Below are positions 28,905 through 37,446 of a stretch of DNA of 64,000 nucleotides, in pieces; positions within the stretch are counted from its first letter, which is position 1; the number at the start of each line of letters is the position of its first letter. The stretch covers positions 744,001 through 808,000 of the forward strand of contig NZ_CP039143.1 in the NCBI RefSeq assembly GCF_013343215.1. The letters run 5' to 3'. The notes under the pieces were generated by a model. It was given only the letters and a program-made list of their open reading frames with translations. It was not told where the DNA came from and searched no databases. Made by a program: the position numbers and the translations under genes. The stretch comes from Acinetobacter sp. 10FS3-1 (GTDB lineage Bacteria > Pseudomonadota > Gammaproteobacteria > Pseudomonadales > Moraxellaceae).

Positions 28905-30389
28905 TTATAAATCTGACTTTGCCCGTTTTAAGGCATTTTGCCATTTGGCTAAATGTGCTGCACGTTTGTCATCCTGCATTTTGGGTTCAAAGGCCCGGTC
29001 GAGTTGCCACGACTGTGCAATTTCATCAAAGCTTGCAAATACGCCAGATTTTAAGCCCGCCATTGCTGCAGCACCCCAAGCGGTAGACTCCAGCATTTTC
29101 GGACGTAATACCGGTACATTTAGCAGGTCTGCCTGAAACTGCATCAGCATGTCATTACCACTGGCACCGCCATCAACGCGTAACTCTTTTAAGGGATGGC
29201 TAATATCCGATTGCATTGCGGTCAATACATCTGAAACTTGAAAGGCAATTGACTCTAACGCGGCACGGGCAATATGGGCTTTATGGGTGCCGCGTGACAT
29301 ACCACAGAGCAGGGCGCGGGCTTCGCTATCCCAGTGCGGTGCACCGAGTCCGGTAAAGGCAGGCACTAGAACTACTCCATCTGTATCATCGACTGTACTG
29401 GCGAGCTTTTCGACATCACTGCTTTTTTGGATAATACCGAGACCATCACGCAGCCACTGTACTACTGCGCCAGCCATAAATACACTGCCTTCTAGTGCAT
29501 AGGTCGTTTTGTCCTGTGCCTGCCAGGCGAGGGTAGAAAGGAGCTTATTTTGACTGAACTGAATATCATGGCCGGTATTGAAGAGCATAAAACAGCCAGT
29601 ACCGTAGGTGTTTTTGGCAGTACCAGGCTCAAAACATGACTGTCCAAACAGAGCAGATTGCTGGTCACCTAAAATTCCGGTGATGGGGATAGTCGCACCG
29701 AGTAAACCGGGTGCAGTATCTGCAATATAGCAATCGGAACTCACAATTCTTGGCAGGATAGAGGTCGGAATATTAAATTGTTCTAATAACTCTTCGTCCC
29801 AACTCTGATTGTGCAAGTTCATCAGCATGGTCCGGGATGCATTACTGGCTTCAATAATATGCTCGGCACCTTGGGTCAGGTTCCAGATTAACCAGCTATC
29901 AATGGTGCCAAAAGCCACATGCTCCTGCTCAGCTAGGGCGCGCAATCCATCAATATTTGCCAGTAGCCAAACCAGTTTGCCAGCACTAAAATAAGGATCT
30001 ATACGTAATCCGGTTTTTTGTTGTACCTGATCCATAAGGCCTTGCTGGATCAGCTGATTACACCAATCGGTTGCCCGGCGATCCTGCCAGATAATGGCGG
30101 GTGCCAAGGGTTTACCATTACGGCGGTCCCATACCACTGTGGTTTCACGCTGATTGGTCAGTCCAATGGCTTTAATATCTTTGGCAAGAATGCGCGCTGT
30201 AGCCAGTGCCTGCTGGACGACTGCAATTTGGGAGCTCCAGATTTCCTGTGCATCCTGTTCGACCCAGCCTGAATATGGCGTCTGGATATGGGTCTCGCGT
30301 TGAGCCGTTGCCTGAACCTGTCCATGTTCATTAAAAATGATCGCACGACTTGAAGTCGTTCCCTGATCAAGGGCCAATAAATAGCTCAT
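28905..30389 (-). CDS. glpK: Glycerol kinase
   Basis: The 494-residue FGGY-family kinase makes sn-glycerol-3-phosphate from glycerol and ATP. Diagnostic segments are MSYLLALDQGTTSSRAI at the start, GLTNQRETTVVWD, IIWQDRRATDWC, LRIDPYFSAGKL, ILGDQQSALFGQ, GTGCFMLFNTG and VDGGASGNDMLMQFQADLL. The ATG at 30389 gives the canonical start; upstream in-frame codons would add 32 unrelated residues. No glpF or glpD lies next to it. Its 5' side faces ssrA. Confidence 0.95.
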   Translation of the reverse strand: MSYLLALDQGTTSSRAIIFNEHGQVQATAQRETHIQTPYSGWVEQDAQEIWSSQIAVVQQALATARILAKDIKAIGLTNQRETTVVWDRRNGKPLAPAIIWQDRRATDWCNQLIQQGLMDQVQQKTGLRIDPYFSAGKLVWLLANIDGLRALAEQEHVAFGTIDSWLIWNLTQGAEHIIEASNASRTMLMNLHNQSWDEELLEQFNIPTSILPRIVSSDCYIADTAPGLLGATIPITGILGDQQSALFGQSCFEPGTAKNTYGTGCFMLFNTGHDIQFSQNKLLSTLAWQAQDKTTYALEGSVFMAGAVVQWLRDGLGIIQKSSDVEKLASTVDDTDGVVLVPAFTGLGAPHWDSEARALLCGMSRGTHKAHIARAALESIAFQVSDVLTAMQSDISHPLKELRVDGGASGNDMLMQFQADLLNVPVLRPKMLESTAWGAAAMAGLKSGVFASFDEIAQSWQLDRAFEPKMQDDKRAAHLAKWQNALKRAKSDL

Positions 30390-30497
30390 GAATGTTTCTT
30401 TTATAGGACTTGAAAAACAAAATATTAGCGCAATTATTAAATTAAGGCATATCAAAGTGTAATTGTTTGAAAAATGGCATCGCAATTCTTCACAGTT

Positions 30498-30507
30498 ATG
30501 CTATGAT
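30498..30507 (+). promoter_or_regulatory. Extended -10 promoter element for ssrA
   Basis: TGCTATGAT ending at 30507 is an extended -10 (TGnTATnAT) about 13 bases before the mature tmRNA 5' end. No good -35 box is visible at standard spacing, consistent with the extended type. Confidence 0.5.
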
Positions 30508-30519
30508 GAATCCTACTTT

Positions 30520-30879
30520 GGGGGTGTTTCTGGCTTCGACGCTGGTGATGAAACTCATAGATGCATGTCGAGAGCGCATTTTCTCTCGTAAATCAAATTT
30601 GCATTTTAATAGTCGCAAACGACGAATCATACGCTCTAGCTGCCTAAGGGCAGCTTGTCCGCATCTCTGAATACTTGTGGTTAGAGATCCCGACTGAAGC
30701 GCAAGCACACAAGTCCGTATAAAACCAAGCCTCGGGGTTTTGTACTAAATTAAGAGGATCGCGATTTGTACCCTGTTCGTCGGGTCACAAAGAGTTAAAA
30801 CAATAGACGATATCTAAGCATGTAGTATTCTCGAGCGTAGTGCTGGCGGACGCGGGTTCAACTCCCGCCATCTCCACCA
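30520..30879 (+). ncRNA. ssrA: Transfer-messenger RNA (tmRNA)
   Basis: The 360-base gene begins GGGGGTGTTTCTGGCTTCGACG, like other tmRNAs (motif described in two parts: GGGGGTG acceptor strand, then TTCGACG). It ends with the T-arm GCGGGTTCAACTCCCGC, CATCTCC and ACCA. The acceptor stem pairs over seven positions with two G-T wobbles. The tag reading frame at 30615-30647 encodes ANDESYALAA followed by a stop. With SmpB, tmRNA rescues stalled ribosomes and marks the peptide for proteolysis. Its 3' end is a classic integration site and is used here. Confidence 0.97.
30615..30647 (+). other. tmRNA proteolysis-tag reading frame (ANDESYALAA)
   Basis: GCA at 30615 is the resume codon, followed by AAC GAC GAA TCA TAC GCT CTA GCT GCC and the TAA stop at 30645-30647. 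The ALAA end is the usual ClpXP degron. Confidence 0.9.
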
Positions 30880-30885
30880 AAATTC
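30852..30885 (+). other. Left attachment site (attL-like) in the ssrA 3' end
   Basis: The T-arm and acceptor end of ssrA, with AAAATTC behind it, recurs at 60657-60689. The first 19 bases (30852-30870) are identical in both, and so are the last 12 (CCACCAAAATTC). The part between differs by one substitution and one missing base. Integrases that use tmRNA genes recombine at this end and rebuild the RNA. Confidence 0.75.
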
Positions 30886-30897
30886 TTGTTATAAATC

Positions 30898-30923
30898 AGC
30901 CACTTATATTAAGTGGCTTTTTT
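30898..30923 (+). terminator. Intrinsic terminator after ssrA
   Basis: AGCCACTTA pairs with TAAGTGGCT around a short ATAT loop, followed by a T-run. It lies inside the island side of the attachment site, so the element seems to supply the tmRNA terminator. Confidence 0.85.
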
Positions 30924-30924
30924 A

Positions 30925-30948
30925 TTGCCACACATTTGCCACATTTTT
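30925..30948 (+). repeat. Tandem TTGCCACA motifs at the left island end (possible integrase arm sites)
   Basis: Two copies of TTGCCACA lie 11 bases apart between ssrA and the integrase fragment. The same pair, 12 bases apart, lies at 60538-60558 near the right repeat in the same orientation. Arm-type sites of tyrosine integrases look like this, but the role is inferred. Confidence 0.5.
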
Positions 30949-30977
30949 CATTCCAAGAGCTTTTGATTTCAAAGTTT

Positions 30978-31298
30978 TTAGGCCGTACGTGCTACGCTAA
31001 GTTTTGCAATTTCTTGCTTATTTTTATCCCCATGCAACCATTTTGTATAGCGTTTGATCAGCATTTGTAGGCTATGTCCAAGTTGATCGGCTACAAACAT
31101 TGGATTGACGCCATCCATCAGCAACATCGTCGCATAAGTATGCCTTGCATTGTATGCAGGGCGGTGACGTATAGAACACGCTTTCATCGCTTCTACAAGA
31201 CGCTCTCTAGGTGGTTTTTCATTAAAGAATGGTTCCTTAGTCTTGGGACATAGCATCACATAATCTGTTTGGTAGCCTTGGTCTTTTTTAAATTGAAG
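30978..31298 (-). pseudogene. Tyrosine recombinase (phage-type integrase), C-terminal fragment
   Basis: About 106 residues remain, with the catalytic C-terminus intact: YNARHTYATMLLMDGV (Arg and His of the R-H-x-x-R box), LGHS and the nucleophile region KRYTKWLHG (Tyr). The frame stays open upstream of its first start codon to 31298, where an IS17-like element cuts it, so the N-terminal DNA-binding and first catalytic Arg parts are gone. The fragment points at ssrA, as expected for the enzyme that placed the island. It can no longer be functional alone. Confidence 0.8.
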
Positions 31299-31299
31299 C

Positions 31300-32339
31300 G
31301 GCTTTGTTGCACAAAGATTTAAAAGACAACACTCTGCTCATTTGAACAGAATTCAAGTGACAACTTGGGTATGAGGACGACCTAATTCTGTAAATTTGTT
31401 CAATACGGCTATGCGTGCATGAATCTCATTCACCTGACTAGAAAAACTCCTTGCTGTTAATTTATCACCTAATAGTTTGATGCAATGCATCTTGGTTTCA
31501 ACTAAACTTCGACGATGATAACCAGACCATTTTTTCCAAAGCGTTCTTCCTAAACGTTTAACTGTTTTCAGTAACTCATTCCGCTCTAAAGATCTCAATT
31601 TCTGATCTTTCCATGGTTTTGCATTTTTTCTTGGCGGAATGACCGCATGTGCATCTCGATCTAGAATGACTTGTCTGCAGTGCTTCGTGTCATAAGCACC
31701 ATCGGTATAGACCGAATCAATTCGTTCATCTAAGGGAATTTGAGCAAGTAAATCACCGAGTACTTGCGAATCGCTCACATTATTTGTAGTAAGCTGTACT
31801 GCACGTATTTGCAAGGTTTCAGCATCGATGCCAATATGAAGCTTACGCCATTGGCGACGATATTCAGGTCCATGTTTCTTACGTTTCCACTCACCTTCAC
31901 CTAGAAACTTTAAGCCAGTTGAGTCGACGAGTAGATGTAGCCCATCACTACTTTTTTGATAGCTAATCGCAATATTAATATGTTTTTGTCTTCGACAAAG
32001 CGTACTGTAATCTGGTGCGGTCCAATTTAATCCACAAAGTTTAATCAGACTTTGAACAAAACCTGTGACCATGCGTAAAGAGAGTCTAAATAAAGATTTG
32101 ATCATTAAACAGCATTGAATAGCCTTATCGGAGTAAGTTTGATTTCGACCTTGCTTGTCTTGTAGTTGTGCATACCACTGAGTGTTTGGATCAAACCAAA
32201 TGGAAATGTTGCCCCGATTAATGAGAGCGCGATTATAGGAAGACCAGTTGGTTGTACGATAAGTTTTAGCAGTATGTTTATTCATTTTGAAATTATAGGA
32301 CTGAATAAACCTTATAGGCTAGGTTTGTGCAACAAAGCC
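31300..32339 (-). mobile_element. IS17-like element (IS5 family, IS903 group), copy A, 1040 bp
   Basis: The ends GGCTTTGTTGCACAAA and GTTTGTGCAACAAAGCC are terminal inverted repeats, and the transposase gene is complete. Flanking 9-bp sequences do not match, so a rearrangement followed the insertion. The left end cuts an integrase gene and the right end abuts an IS3-family remnant. Copies B (partial), C (5' truncated) and D (decayed) occur in this window. Confidence 0.88.
31353..32285 (-). CDS. IS17-like transposase, copy A (complete)
   Basis: The 310-residue DDE transposase has LLVDSTGLKFLGEGEWKRKK (first Asp), DSVYTDGAYDTKHCR (second Asp) and RRSLVETKMHCIKLLG (Glu). The length is that of the IS903 group. 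From residue ~60 onward the sequence is identical to copy C at 48983-49909. It is the only copy here that looks intact from start to stop. Confidence 0.88.
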   Translation of the reverse strand: MNKHTAKTYRTTNWSSYNRALINRGNISIWFDPNTQWYAQLQDKQGRNQTYSDKAIQCCLMIKSLFRLSLRMVTGFVQSLIKLCGLNWTAPDYSTLCRRQKHINIAISYQKSSDGLHLLVDSTGLKFLGEGEWKRKKHGPEYRRQWRKLHIGIDAETLQIRAVQLTTNNVSDSQVLGDLLAQIPLDERIDSVYTDGAYDTKHCRQVILDRDAHAVIPPRKNAKPWKDQKLRSLERNELLKTVKRLGRTLWKKWSGYHRRSLVETKMHCIKLLGDKLTARSFSSQVNEIHARIAVLNKFTELGRPHTQVVT

Positions 32340-32773
32340 TACGTAAAGTCACTCACCCACAGTTGGTCAGGATGATCAGCATTAAAATTACGTTTCACTA
32401 AATCATCTGCTCTTTTTTGATCATCTCGGCTACGGGTGGTTTGTTTATTCTTACCACGCCAAACACCTTGTATACCTAGCTTCTGCATCAATCGAGCAAC
32501 TGTACAACGTGCGATAACATAACCTTCACGTTTCAATTGTTGCCAGACCTTACGCACACCATATCGACCTGAACTTTCTTTCCAAATTCGTTTAATTTGT
32601 TCAGCATGATGCTCATCATGTAGATCTCGTTTCGCTCGATGTTCCCTTGCGAAGCAATGCTTCTCATCCGCGAGATCTAAAGTTCGGTAATAGGTTGAAG
32701 CTGCGATCGGTAAAATCCTACAAATCGCATCAACACCATATCGATCTTTATTGTTATGGATGAAATCCACCAT
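32340..32773 (-). pseudogene. IS3-family transposase OrfB, 3' truncated
   Basis: The fragment overlaps the orfA stop (TAATG) and reads 144 residues to DQLWVSDFT, then ends at the copy A boundary. That is the start of the rve integrase core, with the first Asp at its end; the second Asp and Glu are lost, so it cannot catalyse transposition. The HTH_21-type part (GRYGVRKVWQQLKREG) is present. Confidence 0.8.
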
Positions 32774-33090
32774 TATTTGTGTGGGCGGTCGAGCTCCGCC
32801 TGGGCGAAAAAAGCGGCTGCTTTACGTAGAATTTCATTGGCACGCTTTAATTCTTTAATTTCACGTTCCATTTGCTTCATTTTTTCTTGATCAGATATCT
32901 GTTGTACTTTAATAGGATTTTGCTGATCTAAATGCTTTTGATGCCAGGCACGAAGTGTTTCAGGAGTACAACCAATCTTAGGCGCAATTGCTGTGATTGC
33001 AGCCCAAGTAGAAGGATAATCTTTTTCAGATTCAATCAATAATTGAACCGCTCTTTCTCTGATTTCAGGGGTATATTTTAATTTTGTCAT
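32773..33090 (-). CDS. IS3-family transposase OrfA (helix-turn-helix subunit)
   Basis: The 105-residue protein has the HTH start TKLKYTPEIRERAVQLLIE, the CTPETLRAWHQKH recognition region and a leucine-zipper-like coil (KMKQMEREIKELKRANEILRKAAAFFA). This is the DNA-binding subunit of IS3-type transposases. It is intact, but its partner OrfB is truncated. Confidence 0.85.
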   Translation of the reverse strand: MTKLKYTPEIRERAVQLLIESEKDYPSTWAAITAIAPKIGCTPETLRAWHQKHLDQQNPIKVQQISDQEKMKQMEREIKELKRANEILRKAAAFFAQAELDRPHK

Positions 33091-33140
33091 CGGGGTAGTC
33101 TCTCAGAATATTGACTCTCCGACAAACCCGGTACGGTTCA

Positions 33141-33428
33141 TTGAACAAAACCTGTGACCATGCGTAAAGAGAGTCTAAATAAAGATTTGATCATTAAACA
33201 GCATTGAATAGCCTTATCGGAGTAAGTTTGATTTCGACCTTGCTTGTCTTGTGGTTGTGCATACCACTGAGTGTTTGGATCAAACCAAATGGAAATGTTG
33301 CCCCGATTAATGAGAGCGCGATTATAGGAAGACCAGTTGGTTGTACGATAAGTTTTAGCAGTATGTTTATTCATTTTGAAATTATAGGACTGAATAAACC
33401 TTATAGGCTAGGTTTGTGCAACAAAGCC
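33141..33428 (-). mobile_element. IS17-like element, copy B, 5' fragment with transposase N-terminus
   Basis: About 288 bases remain: the terminal repeat ending at 33428, the leader and the first ~78 codons of transposase (33141-33374), up to RMVTGFVQ, where the IS3 element begins. It has Gln-Pro where copies A and C have Gln-Leu (YAQPQDKQ), so it is a different lineage from A. Its outward end lies 78 bases before the first alkaline phosphatase gene and could influence that promoter. Confidence 0.82.
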
Positions 33429-33505
33429 ATGAAAAAGTAGTTAAATGTCATCTTATTTAAATATCTGCGGCGTATGGTTCAGCCATCTTTAGATGGGTTG
33501 ATGCC

Positions 33506-35122
33506 ATGCTCGGTTCTCTTGAAAAATTCCAATTAAAAACAATCAGCGTGGTATGTATAAGTTTCAGCGCTTTATTGCTTACCGCTTGTCAAACTACTAC
33601 GATAACGCGAAATCAACAAGCCAATACAGAGCAACAGCTCCAACAAGAAAAAGTCCAACAACCGAAACGTGTGGTCTTTTTTTTGGGTGATGGTATGGGC
33701 ATCACCACGCTTACCGCTTCACGTATTTATGCTGTTGGTGAAGATGGTCAGTTGGCGATTGATCGGCTGCCTGAGTCTGCTTTTGTTCGTACCTTTTCTG
33801 AAGATGCGCAAGTCACGGACAGCGCACCTTCGATGGGCGCGTACATGACCGGTGTGAAGATGAAAAACGAGGTGATCTCGATGCAGACAGGGACAATTGC
33901 GGTTGAACCTGACTCAGTAGGGAATAACCAGTGCGCTAGTAACCCACAAAACAAAAATAAGCAAAACACACAGACTTTACTTGAATTAGCCAAAGCAAAG
34001 GGCTGGGGGACAGGGGTTGTGACCACAACGCGGATCACGCATGCCACACCAGCATCGACTTATGCGCATATATGCCACCGTGATGCTGAAAATGACATTG
34101 CATCACAGTTGGTCCCGAGTTCAAAAGGCGATGATTATCAACGCTATAACCTCAAACTCAAAGATGGAGTCGATGTGGTTTTGGGTGGAGGTAAGCGTCA
34201 ATTTTTGCCTAAAGATGCAGGTGGAGAACGTACTGATGGGCGCAATCTAATTACCGAGATGCAAAAGGCAGGCTACCGCGTGGTTTTTGATGAAAACCAA
34301 CTGTCCCAAGTGCAACTGGCGAAAAATGAAAAATTATTGGGTTTATTTAATCACAGCCATTTAAATTACGACTTGGATCGCACCAAGAAAAACTTGGCAG
34401 AGCCGAGTCTCAAGCAAATGACGCTGTCTGCTTTAGACATCCTGACGCAAAATAAAAAAGGTTTTTTCCTGATGGTGGAGGGCGGGCGTATAGATCATGC
34501 GCTGCATGACACCAATGCCAAACGTGCTTTACAAGACACGATTGCCTTAAATGATGCTTTAGAAGCAACCATTCAAAAGCTTAAACAAAGTGATCCTGAA
34601 CTTAAAAATACACTGATTGTAATCACAGCCGACCATGATCACACCTTGGTTTTAAATGGTTATGCCAAGCGTACAGGAAAATACGTCGAAGGTAAGGAAA
34701 CCAGTGTGCTTGGATTGGTAAAAAACTATGATCAAGCGGGCTTTGCTCAAGATATTCATGGTCAACCTTATCCGATTATCGGTTTTGGTACGGGCAAAAA
34801 ACGCCCCACTCAAAACCGTATGGATGACTTGGTACTGAACTTAAAAGACACTGATGTCTGTCATCCTGTACAAGGGCCAAAGGCACTACAAGGTGAAAAA
34901 TATAGTTTCACCTATCCTTTGGCTGAAACGGGTTGGTGTACGGGCACTGCTGCGGATGATTTCCAACAAGAAGCTGTGATTCAAACGGGCTATAAAGATA
35001 AAGAAACGCATGGCGGTGCAGATGTGTTTTTAGGTGCGATTGGTCAGGGAGCCGATCAGTTCTCAGGTAGCCTTGAAAATATTGAGGTCAATCACCTCAT
35101 TCGTAAGATCACAGGCTTATAG
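33506..35122 (+). CDS. Alkaline phosphatase (PhoA family), predicted lipoprotein
   Basis: The 538-residue protein hydrolyses phosphate monoesters outside the cytoplasm. The signal sequence ends LLLTAC (near residue 28), so it is probably lipid-anchored. Family motifs: FFLGDGMGITTLTASR, the nucleophile Ser in TDSAPSMGAYMTG (about residue 105), the metal ligands in VEGGRIDHALHDTNAKRAL, ITADHDHTL, and a late KETHGGADV His. These bind two Zn and one Mg. The start lacks a strong ribosome site. A second, related phosphatase follows after 14 bases, so they form an operon. The promoter must lie in 33429-33505 or in the IS end. Confidence 0.9.
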   Translation: MLGSLEKFQLKTISVVCISFSALLLTACQTTTITRNQQANTEQQLQQEKVQQPKRVVFFLGDGMGITTLTASRIYAVGEDGQLAIDRLPESAFVRTFSEDAQVTDSAPSMGAYMTGVKMKNEVISMQTGTIAVEPDSVGNNQCASNPQNKNKQNTQTLLELAKAKGWGTGVVTTTRITHATPASTYAHICHRDAENDIASQLVPSSKGDDYQRYNLKLKDGVDVVLGGGKRQFLPKDAGGERTDGRNLITEMQKAGYRVVFDENQLSQVQLAKNEKLLGLFNHSHLNYDLDRTKKNLAEPSLKQMTLSALDILTQNKKGFFLMVEGGRIDHALHDTNAKRALQDTIALNDALEATIQKLKQSDPELKNTLIVITADHDHTLVLNGYAKRTGKYVEGKETSVLGLVKNYDQAGFAQDIHGQPYPIIGFGTGKKRPTQNRMDDLVLNLKDTDVCHPVQGPKALQGEKYSFTYPLAETGWCTGTAADDFQQEAVIQTGYKDKETHGGADVFLGAIGQGADQFSGSLENIEVNHLIRKITGL

Positions 35123-35136
35123 CAGAGGGATATCAC

Positions 35137-36648
35137 ATGAAACATACTTTAAAAACCATCCCATACATGATGCTTCTGCTTACAGCGTCGATTTCTTCAA
35201 GTGCTTTGTATGCTGCGGACACCACAGTTACACCGACGAAAAGCGTTATATTCTTTTTAGGCGATGGCATGGGACCAACCACAGTGACGGCAAGTCGTAT
35301 TTATGCTGTGGGGGAAAATGGCAAACTGGCCATGGACAGCATGAAGCACGCAGCAAGGATTAAAACCTATTCTGAGGATGGTCAAACCACAGATAGCGCT
35401 CCCTCTATGGGCGCCTATATGACTGGGCAGAAAAATAAAAATGAAGTGATTGCCATGACAACAGGAACGGTTGCGGTCGAACCTGAAGAAGGAAAATTGC
35501 CAAATGGCAAAAGCTTAGCGAAAGCCATCAACCGTTGTCCAGAACAGGGCAGTAGTATGGTCGCAGGGATGCCTGCGTTAAGTATTTTAGAACTGGCAAA
35601 AAAGCAGGGTAAAGCGGTTGGCGTAGTGACGACGACCGAACTCACCCATGCCACACCTGCGGCAACCTATGCACATATCTGTCACCGTGATGCGCAATAC
35701 GATATCGCGCTTCAAGCTGTTCCAAAAGGTAAAGCTTATAATCCAAACTTATTGGATGGCATTAATGTCCTTATGGGAGGCGGCTTAAATCATTGGACGC
35801 CTTATGATGCAGTCTCTAACCCCAAAGGGCGCTTGGATGGTCGTGATTTATTGGCAGAGTTTAAACAGCAGGGTTATCAAACCGTTTTAAGCCAAAGTGA
35901 TTTGGCACAGACGGTCAATACTCAGAAAATTTTCGGCGTATTCTCCACACAGTCGCATTTAAATTTTGATTTGGACCGACTCAAGAAGAATATAGAGACT
36001 GAACCGAGTCTGGCGGCGATGACCAGTAAAGCGATTGATGCACTGCAAGCACAGAGTCATGGACAAGGCTATTTCTTGATGGTTGAGGGTGGGCGTATTG
36101 ACCATGCGCTACATGCTAATAATGCCAAACGGGCATTGCAGGAAACCAAGGCATTTAATGATGCAATTCAAACTGCACTGGATAAAGTGGATTTGAGCAA
36201 TACCTTGATTGTAGTGACGGCAGACCATGACCATGTGATGACCTTTAATGGTTATGCCGCACGAACGGGTCAAACGACGGAAACTAATCCAGGTATTTTG
36301 GGGCTGAGCTATGACTATAATATTGCAAAAGAGCAAAATGCTTACAGCAAAGTGCTGGCTGATGGCCAAGTACATAATCCATACCGCGATGTAAATGGGG
36401 CAACAGGAACGACGCTTGTTTTTGGAAATGGTACGGGTAAACGTTTAGATATTCGTGACAGTATTAGCAACGAGCAAGCCTTTGCTGACGACTATAAACA
36501 AGAAGTCGGGGTACAACTGACGAAAAGCGAAACACATGGCGGCGGAGATGTGATGCTGTTTGCTGAAGGAAAGAATTCAAATCTATTCAAAGGCACACAA
36601 GAAAATACATGGGTATTTGAGCAATTGAAAAAGGCGTTTGGATTCTAA
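35137..36648 (+). CDS. Alkaline phosphatase (PhoA family), secreted
   Basis: The 503-residue protein is homologous to its upstream neighbour but has a normal cleavable signal (ending SSALYAAD) instead of a lipobox. It is therefore probably periplasmic. It carries FFLGDGMGPTTVTASR, the nucleophile in TDSAPSMGAYMTG (about residue 86), VEGGRIDHALHANNAKRAL, VTADHDHVM and SETHGGGDVM. The pair looks like a duplication with one copy anchored and one soluble. The preceding sequence has GAGGGA about 10 bases upstream. Its stop overlaps the next start (TAATG). Confidence 0.92.
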   Translation: MKHTLKTIPYMMLLLTASISSSALYAADTTVTPTKSVIFFLGDGMGPTTVTASRIYAVGENGKLAMDSMKHAARIKTYSEDGQTTDSAPSMGAYMTGQKNKNEVIAMTTGTVAVEPEEGKLPNGKSLAKAINRCPEQGSSMVAGMPALSILELAKKQGKAVGVVTTTELTHATPAATYAHICHRDAQYDIALQAVPKGKAYNPNLLDGINVLMGGGLNHWTPYDAVSNPKGRLDGRDLLAEFKQQGYQTVLSQSDLAQTVNTQKIFGVFSTQSHLNFDLDRLKKNIETEPSLAAMTSKAIDALQAQSHGQGYFLMVEGGRIDHALHANNAKRALQETKAFNDAIQTALDKVDLSNTLIVVTADHDHVMTFNGYAARTGQTTETNPGILGLSYDYNIAKEQNAYSKVLADGQVHNPYRDVNGATGTTLVFGNGTGKRLDIRDSISNEQAFADDYKQEVGVQLTKSETHGGGDVMLFAEGKNSNLFKGTQENTWVFEQLKKAFGF

Positions 36649-37373
36649 TGGATACAAGATTTATACGGCCGTTCAAATTCAAAATGAAATTCTTAGCATT
36701 GTCTTTCAGTTTGCTCAGTCCATGGGTATGGTCGGCCGATGAATATCGTATTGATTATCAGATTGAACGATTGGATGCCAATGGGGTCACGACCATTCAA
36801 AAATACAGTGAGAAAATAATTCGAGATGAGCAAAATATTTGGATTGAACGTTTAAACACACAAACGCATGCTGACGAAGCCCAGACACATAGCAACGCTC
36901 ATGTGTCTGCCAAAACAGACACCCATGAGCATGTGAGTTTTGACAGTGCAATTCAGTGGATGCAGCGCAAAGATGTAGTCGGGCAAGCAAACGTAGAAAG
37001 TCCGTTTCAGCGTTTTTATATTTTGCCAGATGAAAAAATGCGGGTGCAATTGCAGGATGTCGATCAAGAAATGCTAGGGATGAAAAACTGTTGGCGCTGT
37101 GAATATAGTTTGATTCATCCTGACATTTTAAAGCGAGCACAATTGATTCAACGTGATCCGAAGTTAGCGCATTATCAAATACGCAGTGCTGGGCAAACGT
37201 TGAATATTATATGGAGTGAACAGGATCAACTGGTTCAAAAATACGAATTGCTCAAACCGACCTCAGGCTATGCCAAAACCTTTACCGTGCGCAAAATTGG
37301 CCAACATGTTGCTATACCTTGGACACAAACAGAAAAATACAGCGAACGTGACTATGCGGACTTTAGTGATTAG
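36648..37373 (+). CDS. Exported protein of unknown function with His-rich segment and CxxC
   Basis: I do not recognise a family. The 241-residue protein has an N-terminal signal (KMKFLALSFSLLSPWVWSAD) and so is exported. Residues about 73-97 contain seven His among Asp/Glu (HADEAQTHSNAH and THEHVS), a likely Zn or Ni binding stretch. A CWRC motif is near residue 147. The gene overlaps the phosphatase stop by one base, so the two are translationally coupled. A metal chaperone or assembly factor for the zinc phosphatases is plausible but is only an inference. It ends in a short convergent gap with the AraC gene. Confidence 0.6.
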   Translation: MDTRFIRPFKFKMKFLALSFSLLSPWVWSADEYRIDYQIERLDANGVTTIQKYSEKIIRDEQNIWIERLNTQTHADEAQTHSNAHVSAKTDTHEHVSFDSAIQWMQRKDVVGQANVESPFQRFYILPDEKMRVQLQDVDQEMLGMKNCWRCEYSLIHPDILKRAQLIQRDPKLAHYQIRSAGQTLNIIWSEQDQLVQKYELLKPTSGYAKTFTVRKIGQHVAIPWTQTEKYSERDYADFSD

Positions 37374-37446
37374 CCGATGAGTTTTTGACTTTTAATTTCG
37401 ACGTTACAATAGAAATACCCGTGATTTTTTTGGGAAAAATAAGCGC

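Larger units (their letters stand above)
32340..33140 (-). mobile_element. IS3-family insertion sequence, remnant
   Basis: The end at 33140 reads TGAACCGTACCGGGTTT on the minus strand, a typical IS3-type terminus, followed by orfA and the first part of orfB. The other end is missing, replaced by IS17-like copy A. The element had itself inserted into IS17-like copy B. Confidence 0.8.

Noticed and set aside
28771..29136. 121-codon plus-strand frame opposite the glpK end
   Set aside because: Most of it is antisense to the glpK C-terminus; no independent signals.
30467..30708. Frames on both strands within ssrA
   Set aside because: They overlap the tmRNA, whose structure and tag frame explain the sequence; only the short tag is translated.
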